From Rickettsiales bacterium (GTDB taxonomy: Bacteria; Pseudomonadota; Alphaproteobacteria; Rickettsiales; UBA1997): a stretch of DNA of 8,545 nucleotides. The notes beneath the pieces are model-generated. The model saw only the letters and a list, made by a program, of their open reading frames with translations, made no database searches and was not told the origin of the DNA. How positions within the stretch are numbered: position 1 is the first letter of the stretch; each line of letters opens with the position of its first letter. Of the stretch, positions 1 through 6,600 are shown one piece after another. Both the position numbers and the translations under genes were made by a program. The stretch is from the NCBI GenBank assembly GCA_947455365.1, contig CANGNU010000036.1:1-8545 (forward strand), in the 5' to 3' direction.

Positions 1-1
1 A

Positions 2-685
2 CGCGGTGAACCTAGAGGCAAGCTAGATTCTGGCGTCGGCGACTGCATCGACTGCAAACAATGCATCGTGGTCTGCCCTACAGGCATCGACATTCGCAAC
101 GGATTACAAATGGAATGCATTGCCTGCGGCCTTTGCGTTGACGCTTGCGACAGCATCATGGATAAAATTGGTAAGCCACGCGGCCTTATCCGCTATGACA
201 CCGAGGCCCATCTGCAAAACCCCACCGCCAAAAATAAATTTCGCATTTTTAGGCCGCGCTCGTTTTATTACGCGACAATTTTGCTTACGGTTAGCTTCGT
301 CATGCTCTATAATTTATTGCATAAATCAACCAGCGAAATTAGCGCCATTGCTGATCGCAACCCACTTTTCGTGATGATGTCTGACGGCTCGGTGCGCAAT
401 GGTTACAGCATAAAAATTTCCAACAAAACCCACGCCGATAAAATTTTCGCACTCAAATTAATTGCGCCGCAAGAAGCCGAGATGAAGCTGGAATCTTATG
501 CGGGAGTAAGCTTCGACAACCTTCCTGTCACCGCAGAAAATGTCGCAAGTTTCAAAATTTTTATCACTTTGCCGCAAGAATTTTTAGAAAAACAAGGTGA
601 AGATGATGCCATGATTAGCCTTATAGCTATTGATTTAGCGACAGGTGAGGAAAAAAAATTGCAGATGGTTTTTGTGGGGAAGTAA
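2..685 (+). CDS. ccoG: Cytochrome c oxidase accessory protein CcoG (FixG/RdxA family), C-terminal part, 5' end outside window
   Basis: CcoG is an inner-membrane ferredoxin-like protein needed for maturation of cbb3-type cytochrome oxidase, where it is implicated in copper handling for the catalytic subunit. The frame is open from base 2, giving 227 visible residues, roughly the C-terminal half of a family usually near 470 residues. Two [4Fe-4S] motifs are visible: CIDCKQCIVVCP at visible residues 15-26 and CIACGLCVDAC at 39-49. They are followed by KPRGLIRYDT, a typical CcoG segment. One membrane helix (about residues 88-105) comes next, then the periplasmic immunoglobulin-like FixG C-terminal domain, ending ATGEEKKLQMVFVGK. 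The GTG at 68 lies inside the first iron-sulfur motif and is not a real start. The rest of the gene, and probably the ccoNOP oxidase genes, would lie to the left. The identification is firm; only the 5' end is missing. Confidence 0.94.
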   Translation, partial: RGEPRGKLDSGVGDCIDCKQCIVVCPTGIDIRNGLQMECIACGLCVDACDSIMDKIGKPRGLIRYDTEAHLQNPTAKNKFRIFRPRSFYYATILLTVSFVMLYNLLHKSTSEISAIADRNPLFVMMSDGSVRNGYSIKISNKTHADKIFALKLIAPQEAEMKLESYAGVSFDNLPVTAENVASFKIFITLPQEFLEKQGEDDAMISLIAIDLATGEEKKLQMVFVGK

Positions 686-715
686 TACCATTTCCCACTT
701 ACAACCAAAAATCAG

Positions 716-735
716 ATCCCCGCTTGCGCGAGGAT
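716..735. repeat. Short hairpin of the alphaproteobacterial ATCCCCGC/GCGGGGAT repeat type
   Basis: ATCCCCGC (716-723) and GCGAGGAT (728-735) form an 8-bp stem with one C-A mismatch around a TTGC loop, followed by GACA. This resembles the widespread extragenic repeat reading roughly GATCCCCGC-loop-GCGGGGATGACA, common between genes in many Alphaproteobacteria and other Proteobacteria. It sits inside the inverted-repeat element downstream of ccoG. The resemblance is from memory of the motif; the stem itself is seen directly. Confidence 0.5.
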
Positions 736-781
736 GACAAGCTTTTTATGTATTGCGCGAGGATGACAAGCTTTGTATGTA
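724..781 (+). repeat. Two tandem 29-bp repeats
   Basis: Positions 724-752 and 753-781 are adjacent 29-bp copies. Each begins TTGCGCGAGGATGACAAGC and ends TATGTA, and they differ only at 746 (T) versus 775 (G). The first copy overlaps the right arm of the preceding hairpin, so the repeat looks like a local duplication of that element's right half. With two units and no spacer it is not a CRISPR array. Confidence 0.85.
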
Positions 782-835
782 TAGTTATCAACGGGAAATG
801 GTATAAAATTTTCACCAATAAAATGAATACCAATC

Positions 836-863
836 TTGACTATTCTACTAAAGTTAGTAAACT
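836..863 (+). promoter_or_regulatory. Candidate sigma70-type promoter of the toxin-antitoxin operon
   Basis: TTGACT (836-841) and TAAACT (858-863) are separated by 16 bp, matching 5 of 6 and 4 of 6 of the sigma70 consensus. The -10 element lies within the palindromic operator, as expected for a promoter repressed by its own antitoxin. It was assigned by eye in AT-rich DNA and is therefore tentative. Confidence 0.35.
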
Positions 864-877
864 TACTAACAATAGTA
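846..877. promoter_or_regulatory. Putative antitoxin operator: four TACTA/TAGTA half-sites at 9-bp spacing
   Basis: The core is an 18-bp inverted repeat at 853-870, GTTAGTAA and TTACTAAC with a 2-bp spacer. The wider pattern is TACTA at 846, TAGTA at 855, TACTA at 864 and TAGTA at 873: alternating orientation with an exact 9-bp step. Such short alternating half-sites are what cooperative binding of ribbon-helix-helix dimers would require. They lie 20 to 51 bp upstream of the antitoxin ATG, so autoregulation by the antitoxin or toxin-antitoxin complex is the natural reading. This is inference from position and symmetry. Confidence 0.6.
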
Positions 878-896
878 AACCTAAAATATAAATTAC

Positions 897-1130
897 ATGA
901 CAGTCAATGTTTCCGCCCATATCGACGATGATTTAGCCCATAAATTAACAATGGTTGCTGAATTTGAAGGCAGATCAAAAACCTATTATCTTAAAAAAGG
1001 TCTAACCGAAATTCTTGATCAAAAATTTCAAGACATGCAAGATATGTTAAGCGCGCAAAAAACTTTAAAAAAAGCTAAAGCTAGCGGCAATTTTGTTTCT
1101 TTTGATAAGGTTTTTAAAAATGTTGACTAA
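897..1130 (+). CDS. Type II toxin-antitoxin system antitoxin, ribbon-helix-helix (RelB/DinJ/StbD-like)
   Basis: This 77-residue protein is expected to bind its own operator as a dimer and to neutralise the toxin encoded just downstream. Residues 1-8 (MTVNVSAH) fit the ribbon strand. Residues about 10-22 and 26-43 fit the two helices, with a GRSKTYYLKKGL segment typical of RelB/CopG-like folds. The charged C-terminal tail (about 45-77) is where antitoxins of this class usually wrap the toxin. The ATG at 897 is preceded by AT-rich sequence with no clear Shine-Dalgarno, common to genes in this window. The stop codon overlaps the toxin start as TAATG, indicating translational coupling. The fold and role are well supported; the exact subfamily name is not certain. 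Confidence 0.88.
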   Translation: MTVNVSAHIDDDLAHKLTMVAEFEGRSKTYYLKKGLTEILDQKFQDMQDMLSAQKTLKKAKASGNFVSFDKVFKNVD

Positions 1131-1393
1131 TGGCGTGGAAAATTATCTTCACCGGCAAAGCGCAGAAGCAAATTAACCATTTAGACAAGACTATTCAGTC
1201 GAGAATTAAAAAAGCTATTTTGACGAAGCTAATAATAAATCCACTAGCCCATCTTGAGCCGCTGGTTGGCGAATTTGGCGGATATTATAAATTTAGAATT
1301 GGCGATTATCGCTTAATTTGCACCAAAGAAGAAAAAGAGTTGGTGGTTATTGTTGTTGAAATTGGGCATCGCAGTGCGGTTTATAAAACTTAA
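1130..1393 (+). CDS. Type II toxin-antitoxin system toxin, RelE/ParE superfamily
   Basis: This 87-residue protein has the size and motifs of the RelE/ParE fold. RelE-like members are ribosome-dependent mRNA interferases; ParE-like members poison gyrase. Visible landmarks are an N-terminal strand (WKIIFTGKAQKQI), two helices to about residue 36, then LVGEFGGYYKFRIGDYRLI (45-63) and VEIGHRSAVYK (76-86). The basic residues R56, R61 and R81 and the final Tyr85 match positions usually conserved in RelE-type toxins (RIGDYR and GHR..VY signatures), so an RNase activity is more likely than gyrase inhibition, though not proven. It overlaps the antitoxin stop by one base and shares its operon. The frame is complete, so the module may be functional. 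Confidence 0.9.
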   Translation: MAWKIIFTGKAQKQINHLDKTIQSRIKKAILTKLIINPLAHLEPLVGEFGGYYKFRIGDYRLICTKEEKELVVIVVEIGHRSAVYKT

Positions 1394-1508
1394 GGGGAAA
1401 AATTAGCCTACTACCAATAGCGATTTGGTTGCGCCGCTAAATATTTCGCGCCAATTGAAGTCTATTACTACAAAAAATTAATCGATCATAAATTACAAAT
1501 AATCCATC

Positions 1509-2351
1509 ATGACCACCGCAATAATAATCACCCTCTTCTCTGGCTTCTTCCACGCTCTGTGGAATGTTTGTACCAAAAAAAGTCTCAACAAAATTGCCTT
1601 TCTCTTTAGCGTGCAAATGCTTTCATTCATTGCCTTCGCGCCAATATTCATACCAAAATTATTGCAAATAAACTTTATCTCTCTTGCAGGATTTTTATTC
1701 ATTTTATCAATGCTCAGCCACGGAATTTATTTTATTTTTTTGGCGCGATTATACACAATTGGCGATTTATCGCAAGTCTATCCAATCATACGCGGCAGCA
1801 GTTTGCTCATCATTCCACTTTTTGGAGTTTTATTTTTGCGAGAAGATTTATCCCTAATCGGCTGGCTTGGAATTGCTCTAATTATTAGCGGAATACTTTG
1901 CATCAGCGAAATAAGATTATCGCGCTTGAACCATAAAATTTTACTACTGTCTCTAGGCGTTGGCCTAACCATCGCCGCTTATATTGTCGTCGATAAATTG
2001 GCTGCAAAATATATTGATGCCGTCAGTCTTAATCAAATTGGCACTTTAGGAAATATCATTGCGCTGCTGCCATTCATTTTGAAAAATCGCGGTGAAAATT
2101 TAAAACGCGAATGGCAATTTAACCACAAAGCAATTGTCATTGGGGCAGTGCTGGCGCCACTTTCTTACATATTATTTCTCTACGCAATTAGCGCTGCACC
2201 AATTGCAGTTTTAGTGCCAATTCGAGAATTTGGCACGGTTTTTGGCGCATTGATTGGGGTGTTATTTTTAAAGGAAGTGAATGGCAAGAATCGTGTTTTA
2301 TCTTCAATAATTATAACCTGCGGAATGCTGCTGCTGGCTTGGTTTCATTAA
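1509..2351 (+). CDS. EamA/DMT-superfamily permease (10 TM helices)
   Basis: This 280-residue protein is a probable inner-membrane transporter of the drug/metabolite transporter superfamily. Ten hydrophobic helices can be read, at about residues 2-20, 29-47, 57-79, 87-108, 115-133, 143-163, 172-190, 207-227, 232-252 and 261-279. The two halves show the family's internal duplication: GVLFLRED at 106-113 and GVLFLKEV at 250-257 each end a helix in the conserved FLxE position. The N-terminal FHALWNVCTKKSL is also typical of EamA proteins. Length is normal for the family. The substrate cannot be told; relatives export amino acids, S-adenosylmethionine, nucleotides or other metabolites. The ATG at 1509 starts immediately before helix 1. 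No clear promoter or Shine-Dalgarno is seen in the 115-bp gap after the toxin gene. It converges with the nuclease gene, 27 bp apart. Confidence 0.9.
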   Translation: MTTAIIITLFSGFFHALWNVCTKKSLNKIAFLFSVQMLSFIAFAPIFIPKLLQINFISLAGFLFILSMLSHGIYFIFLARLYTIGDLSQVYPIIRGSSLLIIPLFGVLFLREDLSLIGWLGIALIISGILCISEIRLSRLNHKILLLSLGVGLTIAAYIVVDKLAAKYIDAVSLNQIGTLGNIIALLPFILKNRGENLKREWQFNHKAIVIGAVLAPLSYILFLYAISAAPIAVLVPIREFGTVFGALIGVLFLKEVNGKNRVLSSIIITCGMLLLAWFH

Positions 2352-2378
2352 ATTTTCATCACCTTGCTGTAAGAAATT

Positions 2379-3368
2379 TTACCCTCCCAAACCAACCATC
2401 TCCTCAACACTCGGCAAAATTTTTTTCATTTTTTTGTCAGTAATTTTATCAGAAATTTTATACTCTGAAACACCAATCGGCTTCATCATATAACGCACTG
2501 AATGTTTGCTAATTTCCTTATTATTTTTAGCGCAAAGAATAATTCCTATCGAAAAATTATCGCCCACTTTTTTCAGTTCCTCATCAACCACCGAAAGATA
2601 AAAACCCAGCTTTCCCGCATATTCTGGCCTAAATTCACCAGTTTTTAATTCAATCACTACAAAACAGCGCAATTCTAAATTATAAAATAACAGGTCGATA
2701 AAAAAATCTTGCCCACCAACTTGCAAATTATATTGCTTGCCAACAAAGGCAAAGCCTTTGCCCAGCTCTAGCAACAGCTTGACGATATTTTCAGTCAGAC
2801 AATCTTCAAGTTCTTTTTCTTTAAAATTATTACCGCGCAAAAATTCAAAATTATATTCGTCTTTTAAAATGTTGGCAACCAGCTCTGAATCTGGACTGGG
2901 AAGCGTTAAGTGAAAATTATGAGTTTTGCTTGAAGCAACTTGTCTTTTGTACAAATTACTTTTTATTTGATGCATGAGAATGTTGCGCGACCAGCCATTG
3001 GCAATGGTTTGCGAGGCATACCAAATCTGCTGCTCATTAGAAGAAACTTGATTCATCAATACCACATTATGACCCCAAGGAATATTAAAAAAATCAGGAA
3101 ATTGTCCAACAACTTGCTGGACAATTTCTATATCGCGCAATTTCCCAACAGCTTGTTGGGAAATTGAAGAATAATCAATGTTTAGCTTAGAGATGATTGA
3201 ATCTGCAAACCTTCTCATATAGTCTAAATTAGTCGTAGAAAACCCCGTCATTTCAGGAAATGCTATCTTTAAATCTTGCGAAATTCTCTCAATAATTTTC
3301 GCACCCCATTTTTCTTGTTTTTGCTTTTCTAAAATTGAATTGCCAATTTTAAAATACAACAAAACCAA
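2379..3368 (-). CDS. DUF1016 (YhcG-type) PD-(D/E)xK nuclease family protein, 5'-interrupted
   Basis: This is the open part of a DUF1016 gene, 329 codons from a TTG at 3368. The N-terminal domain carries WGAKIIERISQDLKIAFPEM (21-40), FSTTNLDYMRRFA (43-55) and PWGHNVVL (97-104), all family hallmarks. The C-terminal nuclease domain shows FFIDLLFYN (222-230) with Asp225 and VVIELKTGEF (237-246) with Glu240 and Lys242 as the D...ExK core, then EYAGKLGFYLSVVDE. Members are often found in defence-associated or mobile regions; the exact job is not established here. The TTG start is doubtful: similarity continues upstream in frame (residues SQFISNLKNQIKTARVK and onward) with no ATG, GTG or TTG before an in-frame TAA. 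Either the gene is decaying or it is expressed from a poor start inside the first conserved helix. Two palindromic repeats extend the stretch just before PWGHN. Confidence 0.85.
   Translation of the reverse strand: MVLLYFKIGNSILEKQKQEKWGAKIIERISQDLKIAFPEMTGFSTTNLDYMRRFADSIISKLNIDYSSISQQAVGKLRDIEIVQQVVGQFPDFFNIPWGHNVVLMNQVSSNEQQIWYASQTIANGWSRNILMHQIKSNLYKRQVASSKTHNFHLTLPSPDSELVANILKDEYNFEFLRGNNFKEKELEDCLTENIVKLLLELGKGFAFVGKQYNLQVGGQDFFIDLLFYNLELRCFVVIELKTGEFRPEYAGKLGFYLSVVDEELKKVGDNFSIGIILCAKNNKEISKHSVRYMMKPIGVSEYKISDKITDKKMKKILPSVEEMVGLGG
3098..3128. repeat. Intragenic palindrome 1 in the DUF1016 gene
   Basis: GAAATTGTCCAAC (3098-3110) and GCTGGACAATTTC (3116-3128) form a 13-bp stem with one mismatch around AACTT. 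On the minus strand it encodes EIVQQVVGQF in frame. It is a close relative of the palindrome at 3138-3166, with the central CAACAxCTTGxTGG shared. Confidence 0.8.
3138..3166. repeat. Intragenic palindrome 2 in the DUF1016 gene
   Basis: CAATTTCCCAAC (3138-3149) and GTTGGGAAATTG (3155-3166) are exact reverse complements around AGCTT. On the minus strand it encodes ISQQAVGKL, parallel to IVQQVVGQF of the neighbouring palindrome nine bases away. Together the two units add material between the first helical block and the conserved PWGHN motif without breaking the frame. Confidence 0.82.
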
Positions 3369-3479
3369 CTCACGATTAACCGCAAGATGCGCCTTAACCC
3401 GCGCAGTTTTAATTTGATTTTTTAGATTAGAGATGAATTGAGATTATGATTTACCTAGTGGCGTGGGTTTTGTGGTCAT
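3369..3479 (-). pseudogene. 5' portion of the DUF1016 nuclease gene, separated by an in-frame TAA
   Basis: Reading the minus strand from ATG at 3479 in the same frame as the downstream nuclease gene gives MTTKPTPLGKS, a TAA at 3446-3444, then SQFISNLKNQIKTARVKAHL and AVNRE, running directly into the ELVLLYFKIG of the main frame. The segment ...FISNLKNQIKTARVKAHLAVNREL is the usual start of DUF1016 proteins (compare the family pattern F...L+..I..AR.+A..AVNREL). A single substitution in the stop codon, for example from a tyrosine codon, would give a normal intact gene of about 366 codons. This is best explained as a nonsense mutation or a sequencing error. Confidence 0.72.
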
Positions 3480-3642
3480 AATTTTGGTGTGTTTATTTGA
3501 ATTAATTGCTAATGCAATAACTCTTGGCAGAGAAATTATAATTTGCTGCAAATTGAAGCAAGAAAAAATATCGAGCGCGAATTGCTGGAGTTTTATTTCT
3601 TCTTACCTAAAAATTTAGTAACTTTTATCAAAGCGCAAAATC
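3480..3642 (+). other. Intergenic region with a possible 3' gene remnant
   Basis: No complete gene is seen between the nuclease start and the large hydrolase gene. One plus-strand frame is open to a TGA at 3648-3650 and reads, from 3543, LLQIEARKNIERELLEFYFF and then LPKNLVTFIKAQNHA. This has a protein-like, charged composition but no start codon, and its end overlaps the start of the 3643 gene. It may be the tail of a decayed gene, or chance. I do not recognise it. No convincing promoter for the downstream gene was found, and there is no Shine-Dalgarno in front of its ATG. Confidence 0.25.
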
Positions 3643-6600
3643 ATGCCTGAATCAATTTTAGAACAAGACCGCCAAGCCTTTATTTATCAAGCTTCACAAG
3701 AATTATTTGCAAAATTTAAAATCAAGCCCGAAAAAGCAAAATCAAGCAAAAATTTTCTCACTACAAAAATAAAAAATTCCATCACCGAAGAAAAATTTAA
3801 CGACGCAATTAATTCTAATAACCCACAAAAACTTCAAGAAATTTTTGCAGAAATTTCGCAGCAAGAACTTCTAACAATTGCGTTTTTAAATAAGCTGCAA
3901 TTCCCCGTCAATACTGGTTTGGCGATTAGTGGCGAGGATAATGAAATTGCTACCAAAAACCTAAAACAATTAGTTGGTGCAAATGAAAATTCTAATCAAA
4001 AATATGAAGGAATTTGCGTTGTAAAAACCACTTCAGATGAACGAAATATTGGCAGCGAACCACAATCCACGCCGTTTGCCATGCATTCAATTGGCAAAGT
4101 TTTTACTGGAGTTTTAATTGCCGAAATGGTTGCCAATAAAACAATTTCACCAGATGACTTAGAAAAAGTTGGCGTAGAATTAGATGAAGAGGTAATGAAG
4201 GCCCTGCCCGCTTCAGTGCAGGCGCAGTTGCAAAAAGTTTCGCTACACCAACTGATGACGCACCAAGCAGCTTTGGGTGATTATTTATCAAACTACATGG
4301 ATAAGATAGAGCAAGCAGTGAAGCAGGGCGCGCCAATTTCTCAACTAGAAAATCCGCAAGATTTTTTGCAACATGCCAGCGATGAAATTAAAGAAAATAA
4401 ATATAGCAACCTTGGAATGTTGCTGGCTGGGCTTGCGGCGCAGCATCTCTATAATCAAAAATATCACACAGAAAAATCTTACAATGAAATTTTGCAGGAA
4501 TTGGTTATTGAGCCAGCCCACTTAGAAAGTTTTTCAATAACTCCACCAAAAAATGCGCTGTTTAATGATGAAAGCGCGGCGCAGAAATATATCTGCGGAA
4601 GCCCAGCTGGCGGCTATTGGGCTAGTGCAAAAGATATGCAAAAATTTGGCGAACATTTATGCAATAGAATGGAAGATGAGAAATTTCACGCGGCAGTTTT
4701 GCAATATGGACAAGAATTTTACAAAGAGGAAACTCAAACAATTCAACATGCGGGAGACATTGGCTATGAAGGCTCGGCGTGGTTTTCAGTGCATTTGCCT
4801 TCGCGCACTTCTTTGGTAATGGCGAGTAATGATGTTTATTCGAGAGTGGCGGGGGAGCAAGCAAATAGGGTGATTGCGGCAGAACAGCGCCATAAAAATC
4901 CTGTTACAAAAGAAGAACTCGACACCTTCTTCTCGCTCTCGGAAGGCGGCATTAACACCGTTGGCCTTGTTGAATATTCTTGCAAATTGGGCGAAGAAGC
5001 GCAAATAAAAACCAGCGGTTCACGCAATTTTTATGACCCGTCGCAACCAATGACGGCGCAAACCATTGTTGGCATTGGCAGCATTACAAAACAATTTACC
5101 GCCGCAACTTTAATTAAACTTTGGGACGATGAATTAACGGCGCAAAAGCTTGCTGGTAGTGTGTCTAAGTTTTTCACAAACGGCCTTGACACCAAGCTAG
5201 AGAATTTTTTACCAAGCCTGCGCAATCAATATCCACAATGCTCAACGCTATTTGATAAAATTGAACAAGATGAAAATTACCACAAAATAACCCTACGCGA
5301 TTTACTCAATCACACTCACGGTCTTGGCGCTAGAAATAGCGAAAAAGCTAAAGAATTAGTAAGACAAGCAAATGGTGCGCCGCTAGATTTATCAAGCATT
5401 GCCAACATTACCGAAAAGCGCGAAGGAGAAGAATATGGCAAGCATTGTTACGGAAATTTTGGCTATGATTTAGCTGCAATGATTATCGAAACCGTCGCAA
5501 TAGAAAAAGGCATCGCCAACTCTTTTGATGACGCAGTTACTAAATTAGTTTTACAACCAAACCAACTCAACGCAACCCACACCCAGCAAGACCACGCGGG
5601 CTTGTACGCAAATGAAGACAGCAATATTGCTACTGGCTTTGCTGTTGACAATCAAAACCCGCAGCAAGAATTTAAAATGAACGGCACCAGCAACACCCGC
5701 GCTGCTGGCGGCTTTAAATCAAGCGTTGAAGATTTAGCAAAATTTGCGCCGCTTTTTATGAATGCAGAAATGTTTGCTAATGAAGAAGTAAGGCAGGCGG
5801 TTCTAGATAGAAAACAAGGTGCCCCACTTTCCAATTCTGCAACAGAATTAACTTATCACTTAGCAATTCGAACAAACCCTGACGGCACAATTGGCCATAA
5901 TGGCAATGATCTAATATTTAATTCTAAATTAAGCTACAACCCGCAAACCAAGGCAGTAAAGGCTGAATTGCAAGTTATGGAAACTTTGGTTGATAATATT
6001 ACTAAAGAAATTTTTACTAAAATTTATTCAGAAGAGGCGAAGAAGCTAGAAAATGACGCATCGGGCAATCGTCAATTTTGGGACGATTGTAAATTTTTGG
6101 AATATTACGAAGCGGCTGGATACCCACCAGCTGGCAGCCCCGAGGCTGAAGCAGCAGAAGCAGCAGCGTTAAAAGCCAGCCCTAAAACTCGTGAGTTATT
6201 TGCAAAATATAATGCGGTGCGCGAAAAAGTAGCAAGCTTGCCAAGGCAGAGTTTGATTGATGACAGAGCTGGTGTTGTAGAAAAAATTACACAAGATGAA
6301 ATTGTAAAACATCGAAAGAAAAACTCCTTGACCATCGCAATTTTTGCGCCATCATATGGCTCGCAAGATGAAATGGCGGCAATTACACAAGCAGCTTTAA
6401 GCTTAGAAGCGCAAGGTTTTGCAGTTGATTGTCCACAAGATTTAATCAATCCGCCAATTGCTGGTTGCAAATGGGCCAACAGCAAAGAAGAGCGCGCGCG
6501 ACGCATTATCAACATTTTAAATAATCCAGAAATTACCGCAATGTGGGCCGTTGATGGCGGCGAGTCGGCAATTGAAGTGGTAAATTTACTTGATGAATAT

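Larger units (their letters stand above)
685..804. mobile_element. MITE-like intergenic element with 12-bp terminal inverted repeats
   Basis: ATACCATTTCCC at 685-696 is the exact reverse complement of GGGAAATGGTAT at 793-804. If the inverted repeats are trimmed to 11 bp (686-696 and 793-803), both sides are flanked by TAA (683-685 and 804-806), a possible 3-bp target duplication; the left TAA is also the ccoG stop codon. No coding capacity is present inside. The structure fits a non-autonomous element mobilised by a transposase elsewhere, but no transposase was seen and only one copy is in the window. It could instead be a long imperfect hairpin acting at the end of the ccoG transcript. Confidence 0.45.

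Noticed and set aside
68..70. GTG as the start of a short ferredoxin-like protein
   Set aside because: The codon lies between the third and fourth cysteines of an iron-sulfur motif, and the frame is open to the left edge with CcoG sequence; it is an internal valine.
724..781. Direct repeats as a CRISPR array
   Set aside because: Only two units, directly adjacent with no spacer, and no cas genes nearby.
1394..1508. Promoter or hairpin in front of the permease gene
   Set aside because: GCGCC...GCGCC-like bases pair over only 4 bp, and the best -35/-10 pairs (TTGAAG at 1455, TTAATC at 1478) are poor; nothing could be supported.
2349..2381. AT-rich inverted repeat between the convergent permease and nuclease genes as a bidirectional terminator
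   Set aside because: The stem is only AAATTT paired with AAATTT, with no GC-rich stem; too weak to call.
3444..3446. TAA read as a sense codon (alternative genetic code)
   Set aside because: TAA ends ccoG, the antitoxin, toxin, permease and giant hydrolase genes at sensible positions, so a code change is not supported.
4103..6515. Several minus-strand and off-frame open frames of 60-136 codons inside the giant hydrolase gene
   Set aside because: They lie opposite or across a frame with clear conserved domains, have no family-like motifs, and reflect codon bias of the real gene.
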